From: Mesocentrotus franciscanus | Lineage: Eukaryota > Echinodermata > Echinoidea > Camarodonta > Strongylocentrotidae | Assembly: GCA_037976565.1 (NCBI GenBank) | Contig: CP137672.1 | Span: 19,678,335 to 19,742,334 of the forward strand | Reading direction: 5' to 3' | DNA length: 64,000 nucleotides | Shown here: positions 53,908-64,000 of the stretch, piece after piece | Position numbering within the stretch: position 1 is the stretch's first letter | Layout: the number at the start of each line of letters is the position of its first letter | The notes under the pieces: model-generated | What the model was told of the DNA's origin: nothing | Seen by the model: only the letters and a program-made list of their open reading frames with translations | Databases searched by the model: none | Program-made: the position numbers and the translations under genes

Positions 53908-54415
53908 TTAAAGGTATTACAAAGTTTTGGTATGGGGTCATGAATTTGGTTCAAATTAACATATTGGAAGCATATACGATTTTACAATATTCAATGATCG
54001 TTATCGCGGTTGAAATCGAGTCTAAAGTGATGAAATTGTAAATAATAACCTCTTTATGTTGTATAGCGCCCTCTCAAGACTGATATTACTTTAGCTTTAA
54101 AACAATATTTCTTGACTACAATCGACCGATTTCCTATTCCCGTTTGGAAATTATATATCAGAACTGCATATTCTGAGATTTTCATGGTCATAGCTACCAT
54201 GGAATGGCTCTAGGCGCTATTTGAAATATTTGAAATTTACCAGGAGCACCGGTAAATTTTGATTATTCAATTTGCTCGAAAGCAGAAGTGTTTTAGGGGC
54301 TAAATTTTTTAGTGCTTATAATACATCCACAGGGGTATCCAAATATATCAAAAATTAAAAAAAAAAGACTATCCATCCAATTTCAGAATTTCCCAAAACT
54401 TTGCATTACCTTTAA
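53908..54415. mobile_element. TTAA-flanked MITE, family 2, full-length copy
   Basis: 508 bp. The left TTAAAGGTATTACAAAGTTT then TGG is matched by CCCAAAACTTTGCATTACCT then TTAA. Related in inverse orientation to 21215-21598. No ORF. Confidence 0.72.
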
Positions 54416-54569
54416 TGCACTTTCTCTTAATTAGACCCCCCCCCCCCATACCCTCATTAGATTGACAGAGCGTAGAGAAACAGCGTAGAGAGGCTTTCTA
54501 GAATGACAAGAGAATAGGACAGCCTTTAATATAAACATACAATACAAAGGAAGAAGATGTACATTTAGA

Positions 54570-54880
54570 ATTGAGAGAGAGAGAGAGAAAGAGAGAGAGA
54601 GAAAGAGAGGTGGGGGTAAAAGTTGTGACGAAAAAGCGAGAGGGGGAGGGAGGAAAGAGAGAGAGAGGAGAGAGAGAGACAAGGGGGAGGATGTGGAGAG
54701 GGGAAAGAGAGGGGGAGAAGGAGAGAGAGAGAGAAAGAAAGAAAATGATAGAGGGGGGATAGAAAGTGAGAGGGATGGTAGAGGGAGAGAGAGAGAGAGA
54801 GAGAGAGAGATGGGGTGGGAGCATTGATAGGTCCATGGCGGGAGGGAGAGAGGAGAGAGCCCATAAGAGAAAGAAGAGAG
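54570..54880. repeat. (GA)n polypurine tract
   Basis: GAGAGAGA runs with GGGAGG interruptions. Ser/Leu-rich frames on the complement are artefacts. Confidence 0.9.
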
Positions 54881-55123
54881 AAGATTCGGAGATGATAGCG
54901 GCGAAAAATGAGTGATAATTATTTAGCTGGTTAAAGGTATAACCTAAACAGATGGTGTTGCATTAGCATATTTTGTCCCAGTCAAGCTCTACAAAATACC
55001 CTAATCCAATCCAAGGCTCTTTATTAAGATAAGTATGATTGAAATTATAAAGAGATGACATATTCGGCTCTGTAAAGGATTAGGAATCCGCGGCTTCAAA
55101 GGAGAGATAAAGACTGCTTTCGA

Positions 55124-55130
55124 TATAAAT
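55124..55130 (+). promoter_or_regulatory. TATA box of the cationic peptide gene
   Basis: TATAAAT about 30 bases ahead of a plausible start site (near 55155, TCATTCTT). The following leader exon ends at 55197 with CAATCAG/GTAAGT. AGATAAG at 55028 and GAGATAAAG at 55104 are weak GATA-like sites. Confidence 0.65.
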
Positions 55131-55154
55131 AGGGAGGTTCGGTGCAGAAGAAGC

Positions 55155-58100
55155 AGTCATTCTTTTCTTCGCTTCCCAGTCTACTCGTATCAATCAGGTA
55201 AGTTTGTTATATTTTTTAAATTATATTTTTCATACCATCTTTGAGCGCGGATCTCCAGTCAAATTGAAGTGATCCCTGATTCTGACTTTAAAAATATAAC
55301 TTCCATTCCTGTTCATTTAGGCCTAGAGAGTAATCACAGAGTCTCGATTTTCATTTTTTTTTTTTTTTTTTTTTGCTCGTCGTTTTCCTGATTCTTTTCC
55401 TAAATATTGCCAAAATTCCTAAATTGATCACAGGACCAACCATGAAGGCCTTCTACGTGTTCATCGCCATCGCCGTCATCGTCGCCTCCGTTGCCGCCAT
55501 GGAAGAAGAAGAGGAGGAGCTTTTCCAGATGTTCGAGAAGCGCTCCCTGGATACCGACGAAGCTGAAGAGATGCTCTACGGCAGCGAACCCATGGTCAAG
55601 CGGGGACGATTCAAATGTAAGTCTTATCACTGTCAATGGCTGTTACTTCCTTTTAGCAATGAGGCGAGGAATAAGGGTGACGTACATAAGTATGCGTAGG
55701 CTCATGCTGTTTTTGAAATAATAATGTTACAAAACAATTAAAATTACTAACTAAATTTGCAATCATTGCTTTTTTCCGCTTATCCTTCGTACCACTCTGT
55801 TTAACCAAGTTGGCACTTAACATTTCTCTAGTTTTAAAAGTGTCTCACTCAAGAGGCATTCCTTTTTCCGAAGGCTGATAATTCCGAAGGTTCGTAATTC
55901 CAAACATTTTGTTTCGTTATTCCGATGGTTCGTTTATCCGAAGTTTCATAATTCTGAAAATGGAATGGAGTTCGTTATTCTGAAGGTTCGTCATTCCGAA
56001 AAACGATACACGCCCATATGTCATTTTCGGAATTATCAACCTTCCGGATTAATGAACCTTCGGAGTAATAAACCTTCTCTAAAACTCAAATTTGATACTG
56101 AGATTGGGGGAATAAAATCTATTTACCTACCTTCACCGAGCGCTGGTTGTCATGAAATGGCAACATATTTTTCTACTGAGCGTATGCTTACTTATAATAT
56201 CCAACAAAAGTGAATTCCCCCTACACAACAAATTCATTTTTTTTCTTCTTCATTTTAACTTTTTACAAAGTGGGATCAATATCACAAGCCTTAAAGTGAA
56301 GAAGAAAAAAAGACTTTCTTACTTATTCTTAAAAAAACAAGTGTAGGAAACTTAAGGATGTTAGTGAGGAAAAAAAAGAGTGGCAACAAGAGTGAATATA
56401 CCCCTGTACTATATCACATTTGTAGAAAAAAATATCAGATCTGAGTAAATATTTTAGATGGCCATTATCATTATTATTGTCTCTAAGCTGTTGACCGACA
56501 TGTCTGTGGTTGCATGCAGTTATGGCTTATCCAAACCTTGGCCTCTGGAAGGGCACAACTTTGTTCTATACACAATTATCAAGGCCAAAAACTGTTCGAG
56601 GGTCCAGGTTTGCGATATCGCCTAAAATAATCATAATAGTAATAATAATCATAATAATAATAGTTGGTTCTTTATATAGCGCTCATGTCTGTCGATTTTG
56701 ACACTCCTGGGGGGTGTTTCACAAAGACTAAGATCGACTTTAAGTTGGACTTAAGTATAACAAGCCGTTCATGCCATTGGTTGCTATCCCAATTGGTCTC
56801 TAAATTATAATCTTTAGATAATATTTTTTCCTTCAATAATGAACTATCAAAAAATGTAAACTCTGTAGATTTGAGACCACGATTTGTACGTCCCTTGAAA
56901 GACAAATGCCAGTAAATGGTAAGAGCAAACAGTGGCATCAACGGCCTGTTATACTTAAGTCCAACTTAGTCTTTGTGAAACACCCCCCTGGTGCTCCCCG
57001 GCTTTAGCATGGCTGCCATTATGGCGATTTCCAGTTACCCATTTACCTTACCTGGGTAGAGTGTGGCAAATGTAGATAAAATGTTTTGCCAAAGGACATT
57101 AGTCCTGGGATTCACAGTCCGGTGACTTATCCACTAGACCACGATACCTCTACATAAACAACTCAGTGATATGAGAAGAAAAGTAATCTTTTGAGAATGT
57201 GACTTTATTTTGTGAATTTCCATTATTGACTTATACAATGAGATGCCAAGCATTAACCATGCTAGCCTGTAGCTGCAAGTATTTCTCTTGGTCGGAAATC
57301 AATCAGAAGGGGCAAATTGCCCCCCCTCCCTCCCCGCCGCCCCTCGTTTAGATACGAAAGTGATGCTAGCTCTTTTGCTTTGTTTTGTGTGTGTTCATGC
57401 AGTCTGTAACAACGCTCATGGAGACCAGTGCATCTGTGACAAGAAATTCAGGAACTCCAGCAGGAGACGTTACGTCAACTGTGTGCCCAAAAACAAGGGA
57501 ACCCCCGTCTAAGCACACTCTTCATCACTGTATACCCAGCCACATCAAAGTCATGTAACCAGGTTTGTCAATAATTTTTGAATATTCATTTATTAGCACA
57601 CTTATTTATGTATAAATGCTTACCGACAAAATGTCTTCCTGTTTTCTTGTATAAACACCCCCGCCCCCGCCCGTCCATTTGTATATCCAGCCTGAATCAA
57701 AGCCACGTTACCAGGTTTGTTGATAATTTTTGACGAGTCATCTATTAGCGCCCTCGTTTAATTTGTATGTATATATATGTCACTCGAGACATGCTTACCG
57801 AGAAATATCTTCATGTTTTACTAAATTTTATCTGCAAGAAAACCCATGTCTTAACACACCCTTCACCTTCCAGCCGAATCAAAGGGGTTTTACCAGTTTG
57901 TTGATAATCTCGACTATTCATTTGTAAACACATTCATTCAATTCAATGCATGCATAAAGGGATAGTTGAGTTTTGGTATAGAGGGCGCTACACTAAATAA
58001 TTTGTTAATGAGATAATGAAAAACTGAGTGTCAAATTTGAAAGAGCATACAATTTAAACGACAAAATCATCTTTGTTTGATCAAAATCGGTTCAGAGACG

Positions 58101-60215
58101 GCTGAATTATCCATGAATATAACCATTTTTAATATTTGAAGGGCCCCACACATATTTGATAATTTTGAACCAGCCGTTAAAAAAACGAGATAGCGCCTTA
58201 TACGTTTTATTCCAGCCAATGCCAATGTTGGCTTTTTTGTTGGCTTTTTTTTGTTGGTTATAATACGCACAACCAGCTGGCCCGTGTATTGTAATTATTA
58301 TTATTGTTGTTATTATTCGAAATTAACGGTCCCTGTATTTTTTGGAAAGTGGAGCTGAATTGGTATGACCGGATTTAATCTAAATTTCACACATTTTGCG
58401 GTCTAAATTACCTACATAGCAATTTTAGGTCCTTAAAGGTACTATGTCCCATTTGCAGGTCAAACAAATGAAAATTAGGTTAAATTCCAACGGCATTTGA
58501 AAGACAATAAGAATATTTAGAACTTCAATCAAAACGAAAAGGTTTGAAAATGGCTTTTGTGGGAAAATAACGACCATTAGTTGTCAAATGATTGCAATCA
58601 CTTAAGTAATAGTCTGATTTTCAGACCCTTGTACCAAATGGTCGTACGTTTAGTGCTGCACAAAGATTCAATCAGTTTAATTTTGGCCATTTCAAGTAGT
58701 GGGTTATTGATGCAGACAAATGCTCATGTACCTGTTACAGCTCATTTTATGTATGTAATTATTACCAAATAAAAAATGAGGTCAGTCAGTCAATCAATAG
58801 TGTTTGACAGGAAAGTCTAGAAAGTAAACGGGTTTCCTTGCATAATTTGAATACCAGGACACTGCTAAAGTTTAAATTTCACAGATAGGACAAACATGAC
58901 ATATTCATAATTCCTGCAAAGTTCTACAGAATTTGATGTTGGCTGCAAAAGGGACATAGTATCTTTAAAAGGGCACTATAAATCTCATAAATAAGAATAA
59001 GAGCAATAACGATGCACTTTGAAGGCATTTGCGGTCTTAAACAGGAACTCAACTGTCCCTTTAATTGCTTTACTCATTGCATGCGGTAAAGTCTTATAAC
59101 TTAAAGGTTCATTTCATTTACTTTCTAACCAAAAAGAAACCCAGATCTAAAATAATACACACTTTAACACACCATTAGCCTGTGTGTTTCCAACCAAATC
59201 AAAGCCACTTTTAACCGGGTCTGTTGATAATTTTGACGAGTCATCTATTAGCACACTCATTTTATGTATACATATTTCCCTCTAGGCATAATTACCGAGA
59301 AATGTTTTCATGTTTTAATATAAATTTTATCTACAAGGAAACCCCAGACTAAACACCTTCTCCTCGTCCATCTTTATATCCAGCCCAATCGAAGCCATGT
59401 TATCAGTTGGTTAATAGTCTTAAATATTTATTTATTAGCAAACTCACTGTATGTATAAATAATTTACTCAATGTATGTTTTCCAATACGTCCTATATAGC
59501 TTAAAGGTTCATTTTATTTAAATTTTAACTATGGAACCCCCGTCTAAACTCCTTCCCTCGTCCATCTTTATATCCAGCCAAATCGAAGCCATATTATCAG
59601 TTGGTTGATAGTATTAAATATTTATTTATTAGCAAACTCACTTTATGTATAAATAATTTACCCAATGCATGCTTTCCAATACGTCCTATAGCTTAAAGGT
59701 TCATTTTATTTAAGTTTTAACCAAGGAACCCCCGTCTAAACACACTTTCCATTACGTCCCTTTGTATATGCAATCGAACAAAGCCATTTATAGTAAATTT
59801 GAATATTCAATTATAAAAACAAGTAGAATGTTAACCACGTCTATCAAAAGAACGATTTATATACATTTTATTGTAGATATCATTTGTTGATCTTCGTGTG
59901 GTTAAGATTGGAAATTGTAATTTAGTCAGTGTAATGGATGTAATATTACAAGATTATCTGAGCACCGATCCATTCTTAATATCCCCTTCTTTTCTCTCTC
60001 TCTCTCTCTCTTGAATACTTTACAGACGCTATACCAGTCACCTGACACCTGACCTACCTTATCACCACATCGAGCAGACCAGGGCCTCTCTCTTGGTTCT
60101 CAATCGACATTCTTCACACGAGATAATTCGTTGACGTCAGATTTTGGTCGAAAATTGTACATTAGTGCATAGTGATTTCAAATCATGTACCAATAAAACC
60201 ATATTATACCTTCTC
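55155..60215 (+). CDS. Secreted four-cysteine cationic peptide precursor (antimicrobial-peptide-like)
   Basis: Coding exons 55442-55616 and 57403-57512 join in phase 1 to a 94-residue precursor. Inferred non-coding exons are about 55155-55197 (leader), 55434-55441, 57513-57562 and 60026-60215 (3' UTR). Residues 1-19 are a signal peptide (MKAFYVFIAIAVIVASVAA). Residues 20-54 are a strongly acidic propeptide starting MEEEEEELF with two Lys-Arg sites (33-34, 53-54). Cleavage after VKR leaves 40 residues with a net charge of about +8 and cysteines in the pattern C-x7-C-x-C-x14-C, with a KKFRNSSRRRY core. Signal, acidic propiece, dibasic site and cationic Cys-rich peptide is the layout known for echinoid antimicrobial peptides such as strongylocins, but those have six cysteines and I do not recognise this sequence. 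Function is inferred. Confidence 0.82.
55442..55616 (+). CDS. Peptide precursor coding exon 1 (signal and propeptide)
   Basis: The ATG follows GACCAACC eight bases after the ATCACAG acceptor. Encodes 58 codons plus one base and ends ...MVKRGRFK at a T/GTAAGT donor. Reading through the donor extends the frame into the intron and should be ignored. Confidence 0.85.
55855..56070. repeat. Minisatellite with AATTCCGAAGGTTC unit, second locus
   Basis: TTCCGAAGG and GTTCGTAATTCC-type units then an inverted part (TTTTCGGAATTATCAACCTT). Same family as 35636-35880; in intron 2 of the peptide gene (between its two coding exons). Confidence 0.7.
56640..57150 (-). repeat. SINE interrupted by a foldback element
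   Basis: The flanks TTTATATAGCGCTCATGTCTGTC (left) and CCCCGGCTTTAGCATGGCTG...TTGCCAAAGGACATTAGTCC (right) form one SINE of the type at 60768-61049, split by 56709-56988. Confidence 0.65.
56709..56988. mobile_element. Foldback element inserted in a SINE
   Basis: The left GGGGTGTTTCACAAAGACTA and TTGGACTTAAGTATAACA are matched by TGTTATACTTAAGTCCAA and TAGTCTTTGTGAAACACCCC. A CCTGG on both sides may be a target duplication, though the palindromic ends leave this ambiguous. Confidence 0.7.
57403..57512 (+). CDS. Peptide precursor coding exon 2 (mature peptide)
   Basis: TTCATGCAG acceptor. Encodes FCNNAHGDQCIC, DKKFRNSSRRRYVNC and VPKNKGTPV followed by TAA. It contains all four cysteines of the mature peptide. 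A donor AACCAG/GTTTGT at 57563 joins to a 3' UTR exon. Confidence 0.85.
57957..59064. mobile_element. MITE with AAAGGGAyAGTTGAGTT ends, hosting another MITE
   Basis: The left AAAGGGATAGTTGAGTTTTGG is matched by GGAACTCAACTGTCCCTTTAA. It splits the tandem copies of the exon end between copies 3 and 4, and contains 58433-58968. Confidence 0.62.
58433..58968. mobile_element. TTAA-flanked MITE, family 1, copy B
   Basis: 536 bp. TTAAAGGTACTATGTCCCAT then TTGCAGGTC at the left, GGCTGCAAAAGGGACATAGT then ATCTTTAA at the right. It is the inverted full-length counterpart of 5948-6479, nested in the element at 57957-59064. Confidence 0.78.
60026..60215 (+). other. Inferred 3' UTR exon of the peptide gene
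   Basis: The acceptor CTTTACAG follows a CT run (60000-60012). The exon has no ORF and holds AATAAA at 60192-60197. Linkage to exon 2 is inferred from strand, splice sites and the polyadenylation signal. Confidence 0.45.
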
Positions 60216-60280
60216 AATAATATATTGTTTAGTATCTGCGTTGTTTTTGTTGTCGATTTGTAACTAGCCTGTTATGATCT

Positions 60281-60542
60281 GGGCCCTGTAACATGAGGAT
60301 TTACGATTAATCGTGTCTCCCAAAATTAATCCCATTCATTTCAATCGTTACTTTACTAAAAGAAGTACTTTATATTACAATTTTTGTTACAGATAGTTTC
60401 AAGCGTGCATGGTACGGCCTCATTCAGATAAGACGCGACGATTTGCCGTGCCATATCTGAACGAGACCATTAATGGCCGCAGCATAGGAGATACAACGTA
60501 TGTTTACGGTTGATTGTAAGTCGATTTTTATGTTACAGGGCC
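60281..60542. mobile_element. Foldback element GGGCCCTGTAACATGAGG with nested MITE
   Basis: The left GGGCCCTGTAACATGAGGAT and CGATTAATCG are matched by CGATTTTTATGTTACAGGGCC. Inside, about 60405-60475, GGCCTCATTCAGATAAGAC...GCCATATCTGAACGAGACC is another small inverted repeat resembling the ends of 31976-32196. Confidence 0.6.
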
Positions 60543-60714
60543 AAGGTTTGATATTGAGAGCATGACGTGGTTTTGATGAAGGCTGTGATTTTAATCATAA
60601 GATGCTACAAATTCAAATAAAATCCACTCTGGCATTAAGATGGCTTCAACATAAACGTAATAAAAATGCGAGAAGTAGATCACGAAAGCTTGAGAAAGAT
60701 CCGACAAAGGATTA

Positions 60715-63250
60715 GACTGTTAAACATAAAACAATGGTAATAAATTTAGTATTCCAGAAAGACCTGTTGATAATAATAATAGGCATTTCTATAACGCCGT
60801 CTATCTAGAAATTCTATTCCGAGGCGCATTTATTATTACCCCGGCTTTAGCCTAGCTGCCATTACAGCGCTCCAGCATTTCAATTTCAAGGAATTAATTC
60901 CTGCCAGGTACCCACTTACATCACCTGGGCTGAGTGTGGCAAATGTAGATCAATGTCTTGCCAAAGGACATTAGTACCGCGGCGGGACTCGAACCGCGGA
61001 TCTTGTCATCGACAGTCCGGCGACGTATCCACTCGACCACGACACCTCTACACACAACGAACGTAAACAAGAAATCAAATTATAGACAAGGAAAATATAA
61101 ATCTTTCAAAAAATTTCATGTTTTTACCCCTCCCCCTAGTAGATCGACCAAACATTGAGAAAGATCCGACAAAGGAGTTAACAGTTATATTTTTTTTCCA
61201 TCAAATTTGATTCAACCTATTTAATAGGGATCTCGGTGACTTCTCAGATTTTTAAATTTATCGACAAAGGAAATTTTGTTTTAAATCCAAATGACAAAAA
61301 AGCCCCACTGCACTACTTATAGCTACTTGCGCCCTTTATATAGCAAACAATGCCTTATATCGGTGACCGTTGGTCCCGCATGGTCCCCTTTTTCTTATGT
61401 TAATTGAGAGCTGATTTGATGAGATAACCTCCTGTCAGTGACCATGCGGGGAGGTCTAATCCCTCCTGGCCAAACTAGTGCAGTGGGGCTTTAAACATCA
61501 AAAATTGATCTGCGGTTGGGATTGTTCACTAACGGAATGATTAACTTCAACCCTGGACAAAATACCTCACCCTAAATCTAACCCTAACCGGTTATCTTAG
61601 ACGAGATAAATACCCGGAGCGATTGTCGCAGGAGAATATGTCGAGAGATCCTCATTGAGACGTGTGTTTGGAGCCAGAAGGGCGCTTACTCACATACTTT
61701 AATAACACAGAGTTAAGGCCCTTCTAGCTCCAAACACATTTAGGTTGAAGGTTAGCTAGAAATAATTGTCAGAGTTCACAGTCACCCACAATCACATCAC
61801 TTTCTGGTTTGATTGATATCGACAAACCTGAAACTATTATTCCATGGAACCGTTTAATGTTTAATTTAACAAAGAAAAAATGCATCAGGGGATCGGAATC
61901 GAACTGAGAACGGGACAGTTAACTGAAACTCGATAACACCACTTTGGGACTTTGTGATACCATCCATGATGTTAACAGATTTTCCCGGGTGACCATAATC
62001 GACCCCCCAAAATATTTTGTCTACTTTTCAGTATCGTGACATCTTCATGGTATATTTTCTTAGTATTTCTTGTAATTATATGGGTTCATTGTGTCATGAG
62101 AGCTATCGATGTAACTGAATAGCACTCCTTTGGCCAAATTTCAATGTTTATTGGTTTCCATGGTTTCAATACAAAGATCCTCTACCTCCCAGTATGTCGT
62201 TTGCTAACTGTCTCATTTTCATTTGTTACAGTATCAAGTTGAAGTGCAGCTCTTTTAATCTTCATTATTTTATCTATTACATAATTATCATTCGAAAGCG
62301 TTAAACATAAAACAATGATAATAAATTCAGTATTCCAGGAAGCCCTATTGATACACACAACGAACGTAAACAAGAAATCAAATTATCGACAAGGAACATG
62401 TAAAAGTTTTTTAATAATCATGTTTTTACCGCTCCCCCGTGTAGATCGACGACAGTTGGGCAAATATCCGACAAAGCATTAGACAGTTATGTATATTTTT
62501 GTCTTCAAAATTTGATTCAACCTATTTAATAGGGGTTTTCTCTGACTATGCCTTTTTAATTTACAGACAAAGGTATTTTTTTCAAAGATCCAAATGACTA
62601 TGAAAATTAAAAATAAGATTTTTCGAGAAGGCTAAAACAAATCACTGGGAGAATGAAATCTATTTATTACGAGAGAGTAACACCAACCCCCACCCCAAGA
62701 AGAAAAAAAAACCTATCACGACGCCTCCGTCAGGCTTTACGACGCATGCTCCATCCACGATTGCTATGCGGTTAGTATTGTTCACTAACGGAATTCCTAC
62801 AGTAACTTCAACCCTGGACCAATTACATCATCCTAACCCTAACCCTGACTAGTTATCTTTGACAATATAACCCGGAGTAAATGTCGCTGTGGGATAATTA
62901 TGTCGGAGAACCCTCTTTTCGTTTATCATGTTTATGTTGGGTTTCATACAGGGTTGATAGTTAGCTAAACAGCAAAAATTGCTCTGCGGTTGGTATTGTT
63001 CACTAGCGGAATTATTAACTTCAATCCTGGACAAAATACCTCGCCCTAACGGCCTAACCCTAACCATAACCTGTTATATTTGACGAGATAAATACCCGGA
63101 GCAATTGTCGCAGGAGAATATGTCGGAATAGAGACGTATGTTTGGAGCCATAAGGGCGCTTACACACATACTTTAATAACACAGAGTTTAATAAGGCCCT
63201 TCTAGCTCCAAACAAATTTAGGTTAAAGGTTAGCTAGAAATAATTGTCAG
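60715..63250. repeat. Segmental tandem duplication of about 0.75-0.95 kb
   Basis: 60715-61840 (less a SINE) matches 62300-63250: AACATAAAACAATGrTAATA, ACACAACGAACGTAAACAAG, ATTTGATTCAACCTATTTAA, GCGGTTGGGATTGTTCACTA-like and TTTGGAGCCAGAAGGGCGCT-like blocks in the same order. The GCGGTTrGTATTGTTCACTA block occurs three times (about 61512, 62768, 62987). Confidence 0.75.
60768..61049 (-). repeat. tRNA-derived SINE inserted in the duplicated segment
   Basis: The minus-strand head GTGTCGTGGTCGAGTGGATA with the B-box-like GCGGTTCGAGTCCCGC, body with TTTGCCACACTCAGCCCAGG, and tail of TATTATTAT. The other copy of the duplication (near 62351) lacks it, giving the empty site. Confidence 0.75.
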
Positions 63251-63261
63251 AGTAGCTTTTA

Positions 63262-63381
63262 CCCCTCCCTCTCTCCCTCTCTCTCTCTCTTGCTCTCTTT
63301 ATTTCTTTTTTTCTTTCTCTCACCCTCTCTCTTCTTCTCTCTCTCCCTCTCTCCCCTTCTCTCCCTCTCCCTTCTTCTTCT

Positions 63382-63413
<32 letters not shown>

Positions 63414-63428
63414 CCCCTTTCTCTCTCG
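63262..63428. repeat. (CT)n polypyrimidine tract
   Basis: CTCTCTCT runs; the Arg/Glu-rich complement frame is an artefact. Confidence 0.9.
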
Positions 63429-63833
63429 TAAAGACTTTCCAAATACCAAACAGTTAGGCAAAAGACACTTTTGTAATGTAATCAAATTTAATGCACAAAT
63501 GTTTGTTAAGTGCGATTATAACAATTTATTTTATTCACCTGTTGCAAATAATTTTATTTCAATAGTCAGAATGCGAAAATCATACATTACATGCTGTTAG
63601 GAAGGACAAGCCATAATGTTTGTCCTACCTAGCAACAATTAACAATGCAATTTGCATCCTGACTAATATATTCAATATTCAACATTTAGTGACAAATCGA
63701 CAAACTAGGCCTAATTTCATCAGACACTTTTTTTTACTGTTGTGTGTATGGATTTAAGGTATACTAAAAGCATGACAAGAATTGAAAACTGTGCCAAACT
63801 ATATGGAATCAATTAGTATTTATTAATATGAAT

Positions 63834-64000
63834 TCAGATAGTACAGACAGCGCAAGTAATTTCGTAACCATCGATGTAGGGTCCACAATCCAAGCCCCCA
63901 CCCTGCAGACACCGGACTTCAGTCATGTACAACAGCCCACCATTCTGATCCCCCCAGGTCCCCGCTTTAGGAACCATCTCTCGGTCCACACACACAAATT
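63834..64000 (-). CDS. Short-chain-collagen-like secreted protein, C-terminal exon, partial
   Basis: An open minus-strand frame from the window edge to TGA at 63836-63834 (54 residues). It reads FVCVDREMVPKAGTWGDQNG, GLLYMTEVRCLQGGGLDCGP and YIDGYEITCAVCTI. The order FxCVDxD...xxxGxLxYxxEVxC...CxPYxxxxELTCxVC is one I recognise from the C-terminal domain of sponge short-chain collagen C4-like proteins, widespread in marine invertebrates and presumably extracellular. The six cysteines are kept. The collagen or other N-terminal part, and the splice acceptor, lie outside the window. AATAAA on this strand lies just downstream near 63820. Confidence 0.7.
   Translation of the reverse strand, partial: FVCVDREMVPKAGTWGDQNGGLLYMTEVRCLQGGGLDCGPYIDGYEITCAVCTI

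Larger units (their letters stand above)
57500..59860 (+). repeat. Degenerate tandem copies of the terminal part of peptide exon 2
   Basis: The segment GGAACCCCCGTCTAAxCACAC...CCAGCCxxATCAAAGCCATGTxACCAG/GTTTGTTGATAATTTTTGA...TATTAGCxCACTC...TATGTATAAA, about 180-195 bp, recurs from about 57500, 57657, 57839, 59145, 59338, 59532 and 59725. The unit includes the last codons, the stop, the donor and the start of the intron. None of the extra copies encodes the cysteine part. Confidence 0.8.

Noticed and set aside
55373..55699. Longer versions of the peptide ORF, upstream start and C-terminal extension
   Set aside because: Bases before 55434 are intron (ATCACAG acceptor) and after 55616 the frame crosses a GTAAGT donor; the spliced form gives a coherent precursor.
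60958..61050. Functional tRNA gene on the minus strand
   Set aside because: A- and B-box-like sequences are present but no acceptor-stem pairing or consistent cloverleaf; the segment is the head of a SINE found elsewhere in the window.

Overview
The window is animal (metazoan) nuclear DNA, most probably from an echinoderm and within that most likely a sea urchin. The reasons are small phase-consistent exons in long AT-rich introns, many short foldback elements and tRNA-derived SINEs, an invertebrate nitric oxide synthase, a secreted dibasic-processed cysteine-rich cationic peptide of the general echinoid antimicrobial type, and the tail of a short-chain-collagen-like protein. The species is inference. 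Gene models were built by hand from splice sites, reading-frame phase and remembered family motifs; no search was run.

Layout. (1) 1-12466, minus strand: STN1 (OBFC1), a telomere-maintenance subunit of the CST complex, in eight exons with the last one cut by the window edge. (2) 12467-18080: intergenic DNA with two hAT-like elements, one of them invaded by a second copy of itself. (3) 18081-51048, plus strand: a nitric oxide synthase-like gene in 24 coding exons, all in phase, predicting 1390 residues. Its introns hold most of the repeats, including a 5.4 kb palindrome with a tandem array and a LINE insertion in intron 18. (4) 51049-55120: repeat-rich intergenic DNA. (5) 55124-about 60215, plus strand: a TATA-driven gene for a 94-residue precursor of a 40-residue, four-cysteine, strongly cationic peptide; its last coding exon is followed by degenerate tandem copies of the end of that same exon. 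(6) 60216-63833: intergenic DNA with a segmental duplication. (7) 63834-64000, minus strand: the C-terminal end of a short-chain-collagen-like secreted protein.

The most notable observation is the NOS-like gene. It is intact and keeps the full FMN/FAD/NADPH reductase, but its oxygenase domain has lost or changed nearly every residue that defines NOS chemistry. The heme-ligand cysteine is displaced by two positions. The zinc CxxxxC is absent. The arginine-binding Glu is Asp. The pterin Arg and stacking Trp are gone, and half of the calmodulin site is replaced. It reads as a conserved but chemically divergent NOS paralogue rather than a decayed gene. Second in interest are the peptide gene with its reiterated terminal exon, and a set of hAT-like elements that carry tandem satellite arrays between their ends.

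The three main genes have no evident shared pathway. STN1 and the NOS-like gene are divergently transcribed about 5.6 kb apart.
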